Of a stretch of 64,000 nucleotides of DNA, positions 28,062 through 37,001 are shown in pieces. The stretch is from assembly GCF_047553015.1 (NCBI RefSeq), contig NZ_CP180212.1:2108001-2172000 (forward strand), given 5' to 3'. This DNA comes from Carnobacterium_A sp047553015. Lineage in GTDB: Bacteria; Bacillota; Bacilli; Lactobacillales; Carnobacteriaceae. The notes beneath the pieces were generated by a model. That model did not search any database and was not told the DNA's origin. It saw only the letters and a program-made list of their open reading frames with translations. Made by a program: the position numbers and the translations under genes. The number at the start of each line of letters is the position of its first letter. The first letter of the stretch is position 1.

Positions 28062-28103
28062 AAAAGCAGGGTATTCAATTGTTAAGGTACCCCCTGCTTT
28101 TTT
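28062..28103 (+). terminator. Terminator of the NERD-helicase unit
   Basis: Arms AAAAGCAGGG/CCCTGCTTTT around an 18-nt loop, then T-run on the plus strand. Confidence 0.78.
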
Positions 28104-28242
28104 ATTCTTACTAGTATAAAATAGCGTGCATTTAATTGGAAAATCCATTTAACATCTTATATTATTCAATCAAAAAGTAAAATAAGAAGAATCTATTTGT
28201 TAACAAATAAGTTAAATTAAGTCTTATTGGAGGTAAATATAG

Positions 28243-28569
28243 ATGACAAAAGACGAATTAACTAGTTTTCAATTTAGACGAATCAAAAAGATGCAAACAA
28301 TAGTAAGCGAACTAGAAAAAGGGATGAATGAATTTGAAATACAGCTAGATGACTTCGAAGCAAAGCAGAAATCTTTACAACAATTAAGTAAGTACTATGG
28401 CTCTGAAACATGGTTTGAAGATATAAAATCTTATGATGAGGGGAATTTACCAAAGGGACACAATTATTCTGTTTTAGGTGAAGATCCAGTGTTTGACGTG
28501 ATAGGCGATAATTACAGGATGGCTATTAGATTATTAGAAGTAGCCACAGAAATCATTAAAAATCACTAA
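28243..28569 (+). CDS. DUF4298 family protein
   Basis: A 108-residue soluble, acidic, helical protein. The central YYGSETWFEDIKSYDEGNLPKG followed by VLGEDPVFDVIGDN is the recognisable core of DUF4298. Function unknown for the family. TTGGAGG lies 9-10 nt before the ATG. It stands alone on the plus strand, with a terminator upstream separating it from the zinc protein. Confidence 0.75.
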   Translation: MTKDELTSFQFRRIKKMQTIVSELEKGMNEFEIQLDDFEAKQKSLQQLSKYYGSETWFEDIKSYDEGNLPKGHNYSVLGEDPVFDVIGDNYRMAIRLLEVATEIIKNH

Positions 28570-28750
28570 TGCATTTTTTTAGTCGTATCATTATCAAGAA
28601 CAAGAGCTGGTATTAGTGGTAATTCAACGTGTATTCACATGAATAGTGACTTTCATTCTAATCCATTATTCCACAACAATTAAGGAACCTACCTCTAAGA
28701 CGATTCAATAGACAGTATTCACTAAGTTCTTACGAAAGAGAGAGTTATAA

Positions 28751-29158
28751 ATGAAAAAAAACAAAACAGTCATTTTTACAAAAATTCTGTTCAGCCTATT
28801 CACTTTAGCAACTATCCTTTCGCTTTTTATTGTTTATACAGATAGCGATCATCGTTTTTCTTTTTATTTTCTGACAGGATATCTATGTCTCACATTCTTT
28901 CTCCTGCTATACGTTCCATTCATAACTATTATGAATGCGAGAAAGCATAGTTGGAGTGAACTAAGAAAAAGATTCGTTAAGTTTTTAGCCCTATTGCTCT
29001 TATTTATTGCTTTAACTTCTCTCTTTGATCTTGTGATTAAATCTTCAAAAGTTGATTTATTAAAAAGTTTTTCTAGCAGTATAGGTCTTGCCTTTAGTCT
29101 GACTTTTTTAGATGTGCTCTTTTCAAAAGAAAAATCTAAAAGGAATAAGTACCAGTAA
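28751..29158 (+). CDS. Membrane protein of unknown function
   Basis: A 135-residue protein with four predicted transmembrane helices and a basic C-terminus (SKEKSKRNKYQ). GAAAGAGAGAG precedes the ATG by about 7 nt. No family was recognised. Confidence 0.6.
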   Translation: MKKNKTVIFTKILFSLFTLATILSLFIVYTDSDHRFSFYFLTGYLCLTFFLLLYVPFITIMNARKHSWSELRKRFVKFLALLLLFIALTSLFDLVIKSSKVDLLKSFSSSIGLAFSLTFLDVLFSKEKSKRNKYQ

Positions 29159-29584
29159 TTTTATAGCTGTTACCTTTCGTCTGCCTTATCATTTTGTCTA
29201 TCTTGAGTTGGCCTTATCTAAGACTTTTTGTGCATTTAAATCGAGCATTTTTTATACTTTCTACTATTCACCTAAACACAATTATCGTTTTTATTCATCT
29301 CCGTTTCGCTTGTTTTCTTAAAAAAGTTTACTCTGAAAAAACAACTTAGAAAAATAGAATAGTAACCAAATTGGTCTATATTATTTTTTGGAAAATAAAC
29401 TCCCGTACGTTATTAACTTGTCTAAAGTTGAGACGATACTCGACTAGTCGTACTTTTAACAAAAAAATTTAAAAGGCTACCCAATCCAATGAACGATTAG
29501 GTAGTCTTGTTTTTATTTTGATTAATGGCTTTTATTTCTATCTACAAAATAGTCTCAAAAGAATGAAAATGCTACGATTTATTT
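29159..29584. other. Intergenic region between convergent genes
   Basis: No supported gene. A hairpin at 29473-29508 (AAGGCTAC/GTAGTCTT) with T-runs on both sides can terminate both the membrane protein gene and the AEC transporter gene. Confidence 0.5.
29473..29508. terminator. Bidirectional terminator
   Basis: Inverted repeat AAGGCTACCYAATC with its complement, flanked by A- and T-runs, lying between two convergent genes. Confidence 0.75.
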
Positions 29585-30496
29585 TCACATAATTAAAGCA
29601 AGGGCAAGAGTCATGAATAGCAATGAAAGAATAATACTAGCGGAAGATAAAAAACCAGAAAGAGATTCTTTATTGCCGTAAACGACCATATTAATTGTAG
29701 AAACTGTTGCTATAGGAGCAAGTGCTAAAAGAACTAAAGATAAACGAACAATTTCTGGTAAAGGCAATAAAAAGTAAGAAACTAGTGCAAATAAAATTCC
29801 GATAGTATAACGTGTGAAAAGAAGCTGTGCTACTTTTTTAAAATCGCTTCGAGAAATAGTAAGTTCTAAATATAGACCAATCATAAACATAGATAAGAAG
29901 GCATTGCCACTAGCGAATAATTTAACTATTGAAAGAATAGTGTCTGGAATAGTGATGTTGACTAAGGCTAATAAAATCATAACACTATATGTTGTGAACG
30001 TCGGAGAACGAAAAAGTCGAAAAACAACTTCTCCAATCCCTCTTGCGCCACGATTTTGGCCAGTAAGTTTATCTGCTAGAATAGGAGTCCCTCCAAAAAG
30101 CATTAACGCATTTCCCGTATCAAAACTTCCAATAAATGGAATAGCTTGTGGGAAGAAACCTTGTACAAACGGAATGGTAAAATTCCCAATATTGTATCCA
30201 CCTTGACTGAAGATCATCAACGCTTGGTCAGATGTTTTTCTTTTACGCCAAATCAGTCCTCCAAACGTTATAAAAATAATATTCGCTACTAATCCTAATC
30301 CAATCATAATGAATACTATCTTATTCAATTCTACTGAGTTAAATCCAATAATAATTGTTGCAGGTAAAGTTAAGTTTAATATAATTTTTGAAATAATACG
30401 TCCATCTTTTCCTTCCAATATGTTCGCAACTTTAAAAAGATAGGCTGCTAGAATAACTAATAAAAAACTAATCGCTTGTATAAGTACAGCTCCCAT
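29585..30496 (-). CDS. AEC (auxin efflux carrier) family transporter
   Basis: A 303-residue membrane protein with about ten hydrophobic helices in two five-helix halves, typical of the bile/auxin efflux carrier superfamily. Family-like segments are NLTLPATIIIGFNS near the first crossover and SQGGYNIGNFTIPFVQG around residue 95. In lactic acid bacteria such carriers export or exchange malate or other organic acids, but the substrate cannot be told here. A GGGGG-rich purine tract precedes the ATG. Single gene. Confidence 0.87.
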   Translation of the reverse strand: MGAVLIQAISFLLVILAAYLFKVANILEGKDGRIISKIILNLTLPATIIIGFNSVELNKIVFIMIGLGLVANIIFITFGGLIWRKRKTSDQALMIFSQGGYNIGNFTIPFVQGFFPQAIPFIGSFDTGNALMLFGGTPILADKLTGQNRGARGIGEVVFRLFRSPTFTTYSVMILLALVNITIPDTILSIVKLFASGNAFLSMFMIGLYLELTISRSDFKKVAQLLFTRYTIGILFALVSYFLLPLPEIVRLSLVLLALAPIATVSTINMVVYGNKESLSGFLSSASIILSLLFMTLALALIM

Positions 30497-30863
30497 AAAC
30501 GATTTCCCCCCTTTATTTCAATTTAATTTTATCTGTTTGTTCGTTATCTTTTAAGTCTATTTACAAAAAACACTAGTTTATTTAAACTTGTTCCCTTTAT
30601 CTATTATGACAAATTTAAAAAGATAAATCAAAAAAGCTATCACGTTAGATAGTTTTGCAATCTATTCAGAATTTTTTTATTATCGAATAAATAAAATGGG
30701 CTATTCGAGTAGGACAAGATTTACTTACTGAATCTGTCGAGATTTCTACTATAGTCAATCATTTGTTTATTGAGATATCTTTTTAGATAAGTCATAATGG
30801 TTTTGAAGACGTATTTGGCTATACCTTTAATCACTCATCTAAAGATAGAAAGCAGGTTTAAAA
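30497..30863. other. Divergent intergenic region
   Basis: No gene is visible. It holds the promoters of the AEC gene and the coiled-coil gene, and a short hairpin at 30632-30655 (AAAGCTATC/GATAGTTTT) resembling a weak terminator or regulatory stem. Confidence 0.45.
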
Positions 30864-31742
30864 ATGGAAGAATATGAAGCTTTACAAGCAAAACTAAGAG
30901 CTCTTTCAAAAAAAGAGATATCTGCAAAGATAAGATACCAGAAAAATAGTGAACGCTTTACGCTCGCAGAGACGAACTTAAAAAAAGAAAGTCGAGATGT
31001 CGAGAAATTACAATCAGAATCTTTAGCTACCTTTATAAAACAAATGATGGGTCATTATGACAAAAAACTTGATAAAGAACTACAAGAAAAACTTGCTGCA
31101 AAAGTTGAATTAGATCTATCCTCAACTTTATTAGTAGAAGCTCAAAAAGATTTAGCTGCTATTCAATTAGCTAGTGAAGAAACCAGTAGCCAAATCAGCC
31201 AGTTAAAAGATAGTCTCTACAGTAAGGATCCACATTTCAGAGATAAAATTGCTGATGAAGAAATAAACCGTGCTCAATTAAAGCAAGAATTGATAGAGCT
31301 GGACGAAGCTTCTGCTGCTGGAGATAAAGTTTTAGCAGGAATTAGCGAGGCACTAGACGACTTAGAGTCTGCGGATTCTTATTCCACTTGGGATATGTTT
31401 ACAAATAGTAGCTTTCTACTAGATATGTTAAAATATGATAAAATTAATACGGCTGAAGCTAAAATGAACCAAATGGAAAAGCTACTAGAAAATTATGATA
31501 AAGAATTGAAAGATCTCTCTTTAGATACTTCTCTCAACTATGAAACGTTTGGTGGGATGAGTAAAACCTTTGATATTTTCTTTGATAATTTCTTTTCAGA
31601 TTGGGATACGAAGGAAAAAATTAAACGAAATAGCCGTATGCTTAAAACCCTTGGTAGCTCTGTTCTGGATTTACAAGATAAACTTGAAGCGAATAAACAA
31701 GAACTACACCAACAAATAGAAGATTCAGAGCTCTTTTTTTAA
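30864..31742 (+). CDS. Cytoplasmic coiled-coil protein
   Basis: A 292-residue soluble protein dominated by Lys/Glu/Ala-rich heptads (about 1-165 and 250-290). A distinct middle part, SADSYSTWDMFTNSSFLLDMLKYDKINTAE, is followed by ETFGGMSKTFDIFFDNFFSDW. No signal, membrane segment or enzymatic motif. Similar coiled-coil proteins of unknown function occur in Bacilli. It stands alone with a terminator after it. Confidence 0.65.
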   Translation: MEEYEALQAKLRALSKKEISAKIRYQKNSERFTLAETNLKKESRDVEKLQSESLATFIKQMMGHYDKKLDKELQEKLAAKVELDLSSTLLVEAQKDLAAIQLASEETSSQISQLKDSLYSKDPHFRDKIADEEINRAQLKQELIELDEASAAGDKVLAGISEALDDLESADSYSTWDMFTNSSFLLDMLKYDKINTAEAKMNQMEKLLENYDKELKDLSLDTSLNYETFGGMSKTFDIFFDNFFSDWDTKEKIKRNSRMLKTLGSSVLDLQDKLEANKQELHQQIEDSELFF

Positions 31743-31792
31743 GATGAAATAAGCCTCTTTTTCGACTAATGGATACGTAAAAATAAAATCTA

Positions 31793-31842
31793 AAAAAGCT
31801 CTGTACAAAAGGCGATGGTCTACCTTCTGCACGGAGCTTTTT
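31793..31842. terminator. Bidirectional terminator
   Basis: Arms AAAAAGCTCTGTAC and GCACGGAGCTTTTT pair with two wobbles; an inner AAGG/CCTT stem extends it. It lies between convergent genes. Confidence 0.78.
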
Positions 31843-31879
31843 GAACTTTATTTAGTCTAATCCTTATAATGGATTGCTT

Positions 31880-32755
31880 TTATTTTTTAGCCCAAGGGAA
31901 AAGCATTGGAACTTTTTTTGTGTATTCTTCCCATGAATCGTATTTCTCCATATTTTTCTCTAACAATGGAGTGGATACTTTTATTAATACTGTACTCATT
32001 AAAATAGGTGAGATGATTAGAGCAATATAATACCATGGATTTACAGAACCAGTAAAGAACAATGTAATCCCACTTGCATACAATCCAACCCATATTAATA
32101 TTTCCCCAAAATAGTTTGGGTGACGTGTGACGGACCATAGCCCTGTTTGTAAAAGTTTGCCTGAACCTTTACTAATGTGTTGTCTTAACTGTTCGTCACC
32201 GACTACTTCAAAGAATAATCCTATTAATGCAATAAGTAATGCCGCATAAACAAAATACTGATGACCTGAGTTAAAACTAAATTCATTGTACTTGATTACA
32301 GAATAACTCGCAGACCCAACAACAAAGTTGATAATACCTTGGACCATAAAGACTCTAAAGAAAGCAATAATAACAACTTTATCGCCCCACTCTTTACGCC
32401 ATTGTGCGTATCTGAAATCTTCGGGTTTTCCATAATTTCTTTTTAGTAAACGTAAGGATAATCTCAAACCCCATACAGTAATAAGTCCAACAATAGCATA
32501 AGATAATATTGTAGGGTCTTCTGTTACAAGTAATGTAAGCCAACTTCCTACAACAAAGCCCATACCCCATCCGATATCGACAATCGAATTATTTTTAATA
32601 ATCGTTGCTATAATAAAGATTGTTGTAAAATAAACAAAGGTAAAAATTAACGGAACTAATAAACCATCTAAGCCGATATTAGTAAACCCTTGTGTTGCAA
32701 TTGCTAATGTCGCAAAAAATAAAATAGTATAAATAACAATTCTTCTTTTATCCAT
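31880..32755 (-). CDS. DUF1295 membrane protein (steroid reductase/ICMT-like fold)
   Basis: A 291-residue membrane protein of the DUF1295 family, related to 3-oxo-5-alpha-steroid reductases and isoprenylcysteine methyltransferases. Seven or so hydrophobic helices are visible, and the diagnostic segment GLWSVTRHPNYFGEILIWVGLY lies near residue 205, with EYTKKVPMLFPW at the end. The cofactor-binding RHPNYFGE motif is intact. Substrate in bacteria is unknown, probably a membrane lipid. Monocistronic. Confidence 0.86.
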   Translation of the reverse strand: MDKRRIVIYTILFFATLAIATQGFTNIGLDGLLVPLIFTFVYFTTIFIIATIIKNNSIVDIGWGMGFVVGSWLTLLVTEDPTILSYAIVGLITVWGLRLSLRLLKRNYGKPEDFRYAQWRKEWGDKVVIIAFFRVFMVQGIINFVVGSASYSVIKYNEFSFNSGHQYFVYAALLIALIGLFFEVVGDEQLRQHISKGSGKLLQTGLWSVTRHPNYFGEILIWVGLYASGITLFFTGSVNPWYYIALIISPILMSTVLIKVSTPLLEKNMEKYDSWEEYTKKVPMLFPWAKK

Positions 32756-32891
32756 GATGCACCTCTTTCCATTTTCATAAAGTATACCATACCCTTAAGT
32801 AAAGTAAATTTATGTGCTTACTACTCTACAGCACCGTTTACTAAATGAATTTTTAGCTGCTATTCTTAAAAAACCAATTAGTCTTCTACTA

Positions 32892-33416
32892 CTATTTTTC
32901 GTAAATCTCAAAATAATAATCCGTTGATCCATCATCACTAGTATTTTTCCCACTTAAGTCACCATACGATGCTGCAGAAGCTAAGCTAGCTTCATTATCT
33001 AAGTTAACGTTTGCATCCGATAGTAGATTTAAGGATAGTAAATAATAATAATCTCCATGATTAACTGAAATAACGGTATCTATTTTATCTCCATTTGGAG
33101 TACGTTCAATAATATCGTATGTTGGATGACCTTTATACGATTTTTTTTGTCTATAGTCGCGAACTTGAAGTAATTCATTTACGACATTTTTATCTTTTTC
33201 TCCCATTTCAACTATGGAACTAGCGGTAAAATAGCTATCACTAACTACTACCAGTTTAGAAGGTCTGTTCATTTTACTATTTTCTTCTAATTTTTCTTTT
33301 GTCAATCCAGTATAAAATTCATTTCCTTTTACAAAAATAGTTTCATCAGTGATGCTGTCACAGCCTACTAATACGAAAAACAACAGAGTATACGCTACTA
33401 AATAAAGTTTTTTCAT
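32892..33416 (-). CDS. Lipoprotein of unknown function
   Basis: A 174-residue lipoprotein: MKK start, hydrophobic stretch and lipobox FVLVGC. The mature part is beta-rich (SKLVVVSDSYFTAS, DKIDTVISVNHGDYYYLLSL). GGAG lies about 9 nt upstream of the ATG. No family recognised. Confidence 0.68.
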   Translation of the reverse strand: MKKLYLVAYTLLFFVLVGCDSITDETIFVKGNEFYTGLTKEKLEENSKMNRPSKLVVVSDSYFTASSIVEMGEKDKNVVNELLQVRDYRQKKSYKGHPTYDIIERTPNGDKIDTVISVNHGDYYYLLSLNLLSDANVNLDNEASLASAASYGDLSGKNTSDDGSTDYYFEIYEK

Positions 33417-33565
33417 AAAAATCTCCTTTTATAAATGAGTATATGACTTTAAGTTGCTTTTGTATAGACTTTAAATAACAACTAGAATAATAGACCATGA
33501 TGGAAAATATAAATGCCTACAGTGAGACTAAGTCGTTTATTTTGCGATCACTCTTTGTTATTGTT

Positions 33566-33594
33566 TTGACAATTGACTGTTTAAATAGTATTCT
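33566..33594 (+). promoter_or_regulatory. Sigma-A promoter of the symporter gene
   Basis: TTGACA (33566-33571), 17-bp spacer, TATTCT (33589-33594). Transcription would begin near 33601, about 27 bases before the ATA start candidate. Confidence 0.65.
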
Positions 33595-33627
33595 ATATAG
33601 AATTAAGTTGAGAATGGAGGAGTTAGT

Positions 33628-34872
33628 ATAGATAAACAAAAGAAAGTTAAAATTGGACTTGTACCAAAACTGTTAATTGCCATTGGTTTGGGAGTGTTAG
33701 TGGGACAATTAACCTTTGTACCAGAATTCTTACTTCAAATCCCTGTTACTTTGTCTGCTTTATTTAGCCAATTGTTGGCCTTTATTATTCCTTTAATGAT
33801 TGTTGGTTATGTTATCAAAGGTATCTCTGATTTAACAGATGGGGCTGGAAAGTTACTTGGCCTTAATGTTTTGATGGCCTATTCTAATACTCTGATTGGC
33901 GGATTTATTGCTTATTTCTTAGCTTCAAGTCTTTTCCCTTTATTTATTGACGCTTCTATAAGAGAAACCGTTCAAACTGAAGGAACTGAACTAACTCCAC
34001 TCTTTACTCTACCACTGGAGCCTTTATTTGGAGTCACATCAGCAATTGTCTTTGCTTTCTTGTTTGGAGTCTTTATTTCTTGGTTGCGTAAAGAGAAAAA
34101 GGGCGAAGTCATGTATCATTTCTTCACTGAATTTGGTGAAATTATTACTCAAATTTTAAAAACACTTATTATTCCAGGTCTACCGATTTATATTTTTGGG
34201 AATTTTTTAAATTTAAGTTACAGTGGTGCAGTATTTTCTCTTCTATCTGTTTTTTGGAGAGTATTCATCGTCGTGATTGGTTTGCAATTATTGCTTCTTA
34301 TTCTATTATTTGTACTAGCTGGACTTTACACTGGAAAAAATCCGCTTACTTTATTAAAAAATCAATTACCTGGCTATTTCACAGCTCTAGGTACGCAATC
34401 TTCTGCCGCTACTATTCCTGTTAATATGGAATGTGCTCGCAAAAATGGGGTCTCAAAAGAAATCAGAGAATTTGTTATCCCGCTAAGTGCAACTATTCAT
34501 CTTATGGGAAGTGTCGTTACTATTACTTCATGTGTGACAGCTGTACTCTTGATGTTTGATATGCCTCATAGTTTTGGAATGATGGCTGGCTTTATTGCTA
34601 CTTTAGGTGTCGCGCTTGTTGCTGCTCCCGGTGCTCCTGGAGGGGCAATTATGAGTGCAATTCCATTTGTTTATATGGTCGGTATTGATCCAACTGGTTC
34701 ATTGGGCAATCTGCTTATCTCTCTTTATATTACTCAAGATAGTTTCGGGACAGCAGCGAACGTTTCTGGCGATAACGCTATTGCACTCGTAATCGATAAA
34801 GTCTATAGTAAATATATTGTGAATAAAGAAGAACTTATTGAAGACACCACGTTTAGTCGAGTTAATCATTAA
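33628..34872 (+). CDS. Dicarboxylate/amino acid:cation symporter (DAACS family)
   Basis: A membrane symporter of the GltP/DctA family, about 414 residues, taking up dicarboxylates or acidic amino acids with Na+ or H+. Conserved segments are TALGTQSSAATIPVNME in hairpin 1, HLMGSVVTITSCV and ALVAAPGAPGGAIMSA, then the last helix with SGDNAIALVIDK. Start: there is no ATG, GTG or TTG behind a ribosome site. GGAGG at 33616-33620 lies 7 nt before an in-frame ATA (33628), giving the usual polar start DKQKKVKIGLVPKLL before helix 1. A TTG at 33688 would remove part of helix 1. A terminator follows. Confidence 0.85.
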   Translation: MDKQKKVKIGLVPKLLIAIGLGVLVGQLTFVPEFLLQIPVTLSALFSQLLAFIIPLMIVGYVIKGISDLTDGAGKLLGLNVLMAYSNTLIGGFIAYFLASSLFPLFIDASIRETVQTEGTELTPLFTLPLEPLFGVTSAIVFAFLFGVFISWLRKEKKGEVMYHFFTEFGEIITQILKTLIIPGLPIYIFGNFLNLSYSGAVFSLLSVFWRVFIVVIGLQLLLLILLFVLAGLYTGKNPLTLLKNQLPGYFTALGTQSSAATIPVNMECARKNGVSKEIREFVIPLSATIHLMGSVVTITSCVTAVLLMFDMPHSFGMMAGFIATLGVALVAAPGAPGGAIMSAIPFVYMVGIDPTGSLGNLLISLYITQDSFGTAANVSGDNAIALVIDKVYSKYIVNKEELIEDTTFSRVNH

Positions 34873-34884
34873 CTTATTTTTAAT

Positions 34885-34920
34885 AAAAAGGAGACTAGGA
34901 ATTTTTCTAGCCTCCTTTTT
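34885..34920. terminator. Bidirectional terminator
   Basis: Arms AAAAAGGAGACTAG and CTAGCCTCCTTTTT with a short loop, between the convergent symporter and MarR genes; it touches the MarR stop. Confidence 0.83.
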
Positions 34921-35362
34921 AGTCTCCTTTTAACTCGCTTGTTCTTATTATTCCTTTTCCAAACAGTTTCATTAACTCAATTAATGCTACTTTATCTTCT
35001 TCCGTAAATTCTTTCAGCAATTCGTCCAAGTACTCCATATGCTTTGAATGAACGGCTTCAAATCTTTTTTTCCCCTCTTTTGTAATCTGAATCCAAAAAA
35101 TGCGTTTGTCTTGTTCATCTTGTATTTTTTCTACATCATGTGATTTAAGCAATTTATTGACTGTATGAGTGATTGTTCCACTACTAATAACAGCTACTTC
35201 GCCAAGTTTTTGAGTTTTAGCCCTCTCAACTTCATTTAAATAGGCCAAAATAGGATACAAGCTGAATGGCATACCTAACTCTTCAAGATTTTTACTTAAA
35301 TTTTCTTGAAGTGCATGAGCCATTTTTCCAAATACAACCATTAATTTAATATTTGTTGTCAT
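34919..35362 (-). CDS. MarR-family transcriptional regulator
   Basis: A 147-residue winged-helix regulator with typical MarR layout. The N-terminal dimerisation helix is followed by recognition region TQKLGEVAVISSGTITHTVNKLLKSHDVEKIQDEQDKR and wing IFWIQITKEGKKRF, then a C-terminal helix. It is transcribed divergently from a nitroreductase gene, and the 149 bp between the two holds a long palindrome (35410-35464) that is its probable operator. It therefore most likely represses both genes and responds to a redox-active or phenolic compound, as related MarR-nitroreductase pairs do. Confidence 0.9.
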   Translation of the reverse strand: MTTNIKLMVVFGKMAHALQENLSKNLEELGMPFSLYPILAYLNEVERAKTQKLGEVAVISSGTITHTVNKLLKSHDVEKIQDEQDKRIFWIQITKEGKKRFEAVHSKHMEYLDELLKEFTEEDKVALIELMKLFGKGIIRTSELKGD

Positions 35363-35409
35363 TATTTTCCCTCCACTAGATAATTAAATGCTTATTTTCT
35401 ATCTTTTTT

Positions 35410-35464
35410 AATATCTTTATGTTAAGATAAATATACCATATAAATATCTTAATATAAAGATATT
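35410..35464. promoter_or_regulatory. MarR operator: 20-bp arms of a long palindrome
   Basis: Arms AATATCTTTATGTTAAGATA (35410-35429) and its complement at 35445-35464 match at 19 of 20 positions, and each arm is itself partly palindromic (TATCTT...AAGATA). This fits two MarR dimers in the divergent promoter. Confidence 0.75.
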
Positions 35465-35511
35465 TATATGTTTCATTAATAAGCACGATCATCTGAGGAG
35501 GAATACAGTAT

Positions 35512-36114
35512 ATGGACAATCAATACGTTGATTTATTAAAAGAACGTCGCTCTATTTATACACTAGGTAAACATGTTTCTTTATCTAACGAAAAAATCAT
35601 GGAATTAGTAAAAAAAGCTATCAAAGAAAGCCCTTCTTCATTCAATTCACAAACTTCACGTGCAGTTGTCTTATTTGGAGACTCTCATGAAACCTTATGG
35701 GATTTAACAGAAGCTGCTTTGAAAGAAGTTATTCCTAAAGGACAAGATTTTGCTCCAACAGTAGGAAAATTAAATTCTTTTCGTGCTGGATATGGAACGA
35801 TTTTATTCTTTGAAGAAATGAGTACGGTTAGAAAACTACAGGAACAATTTGCATTATATGCAGATAACTTCCCAATCTGGTCAGAACAAGCTTCTGGAAT
35901 AGCACAGCACTCTGTCTGGACTACATTAGCAACCGTAAATATCGGAGCTAGCTTGCAACACTACAATCCATTGATTGATGATGCTGTTCGTTCGCAATGG
36001 AATTTATCTGCTGACTGGAAGTTGCGTGCCCAAATGCCATTTGGTTCTATTGAAGCACCTGCTCAAGATAAAGAGTACATGGATGATGACGAACGTGTTC
36101 TTTCTTTCAACTAA
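35512..36114 (+). CDS. Nitroreductase family protein (FMN-dependent)
   Basis: A 200-residue cytoplasmic oxidoreductase of the nitroreductase superfamily, small HBN/Frm2-like subgroup. Visible are the FMN-binding ERRSIYTLG near residue 12, SPSSFNSQTSR, and SGIAQHSVWTTLATVNIGASLQHYNPL in the middle. It reduces nitro compounds or quinone-like electrophiles with NAD(P)H. GAGGAGG lies about 8 nt upstream of the ATG. Divergent MarR gene and shared operator suggest induction by its substrates. Confidence 0.88.
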   Translation: MDNQYVDLLKERRSIYTLGKHVSLSNEKIMELVKKAIKESPSSFNSQTSRAVVLFGDSHETLWDLTEAALKEVIPKGQDFAPTVGKLNSFRAGYGTILFFEEMSTVRKLQEQFALYADNFPIWSEQASGIAQHSVWTTLATVNIGASLQHYNPLIDDAVRSQWNLSADWKLRAQMPFGSIEAPAQDKEYMDDDERVLSFN

Positions 36115-36123
36115 TAAGTAGTT

Positions 36124-36166
36124 AAAGAGTCAAACAGTAGCGATTAAAGCTACCGTTTGACTCTTT
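36124..36166 (+). terminator. Terminator after the nitroreductase gene
   Basis: 18-bp arms (AAAGAGTCAAACAGTAGC and complement, one mismatch), 7-nt loop, then T-rich sequence. Confidence 0.85.
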
Positions 36167-36615
36167 ATTTTGTCTAAGCTATAAATAAAACCGATCTCTC
36201 CAAACATTTTTTACAGTTTGATCTAGTGCATTACATTTATGTGAATGACTTGTCTACTAATGTATAGCCAATACCAGTACATTTTAAAATACTGGTAGAA
36301 AATAATGCTACATATTTCAGATTTTTTATAAAAGTAGAGGAGTCTGATAAAAAATCTATCTACTAGACATACTAGTACAAAGAAAAATTCAAGAATAAAT
36401 GACTGAAAAAACGGCTGTTAGACACAGCGAAAATCTTTAACAATATAAACCGATAATAGTCCTGCATTGGAATCTTGTAAATTCAAGGTTCTTTTACTAT
36501 TTTGGTATATAGTGTGATTAATATGTATGTTTTTATACAACCTATTCTAAAGGTCATCGTTTTAAAAGTATCCTAGTTCATTTATTTATTCTGTTTGAGT
36601 CATCTCATTGGCTAC
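36167..36615. other. Non-coding AT-rich region
   Basis: About 450 bp with no supported frame or recognised RNA. It lies between the nitroreductase terminator and a small peptide gene on the other strand. Confidence 0.4.
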
Positions 36616-36756
36616 TTATTGACTGGATATTCTTCTTTTTAAGAGTTCTATTTCTTTTTTCAGATTATTATTTTCTTCTTTTAATTTCACTATACATAAG
36701 CTATTATAAATTACACTTGCTATTATAAGAAATACTATCAATACAGTGATAGGCAT
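36616..36756 (-). CDS. 46-residue membrane-anchored coiled-coil peptide
   Basis: ATG at 36756 follows an excellent GAGGAGGCG site (7-8 nt). The product MPITVLIVFLIIASVIYNSL begins with one transmembrane helix and continues as a charged coiled coil (KLKEENNNLKKEIELLKRR) ending SSQ. This layout resembles DivIC/FtsL-like or phage-type small bitopic proteins, but no family can be named. Free-standing; probably a real small protein because of the ribosome site and clean amphipathic pattern. Confidence 0.62.
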   Translation of the reverse strand: MPITVLIVFLIIASVIYNSLCIVKLKEENNNLKKEIELLKRRISSQ

Positions 36757-36934
36757 CTTTGTCGCCTCCTCTTAAATGAATAGTTAACCAATCATTTTAT
36801 CTATTTACCTTAGAGAATGAGTTTATTTCCATTAATCTTTTTACTAATTTCATTATCTCTTAAAGAACATAAGAAAACAAGTTATTGTAAGTATCCATCA
36901 CAAAATAGCTGCTCCTCTATTCTACTAAAAAACT

Positions 36935-36998
36935 AAAAAGCAGCAACTAAATGAGCAGAGTAACGTTTACTCCTGCGTAATTTTAGTTGCTACTTTTT
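36935..36998 (-). terminator. Terminator after the first MATE gene
   Basis: Arms AAAAAGCAGCAACTAAA and TTTAGTTGCTACTTTTT with an inner GCAG-AGTA/TACT-CCTGC stem, immediately past the stop at 37002. Confidence 0.82.
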
Positions 36999-37001
36999 AT
37001 T

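Noticed and set aside
29112..29321. Open frame on the plus strand overlapping the end of a membrane protein gene
   Set aside because: No ribosome site, aromatic-rich random composition, and overlap with an established gene.
33628..34872. Treating the symporter as a pseudogene for lack of a standard start
   Set aside because: Promoter, ribosome site and full coding frame are intact, so a rare ATA start is more likely than decay.
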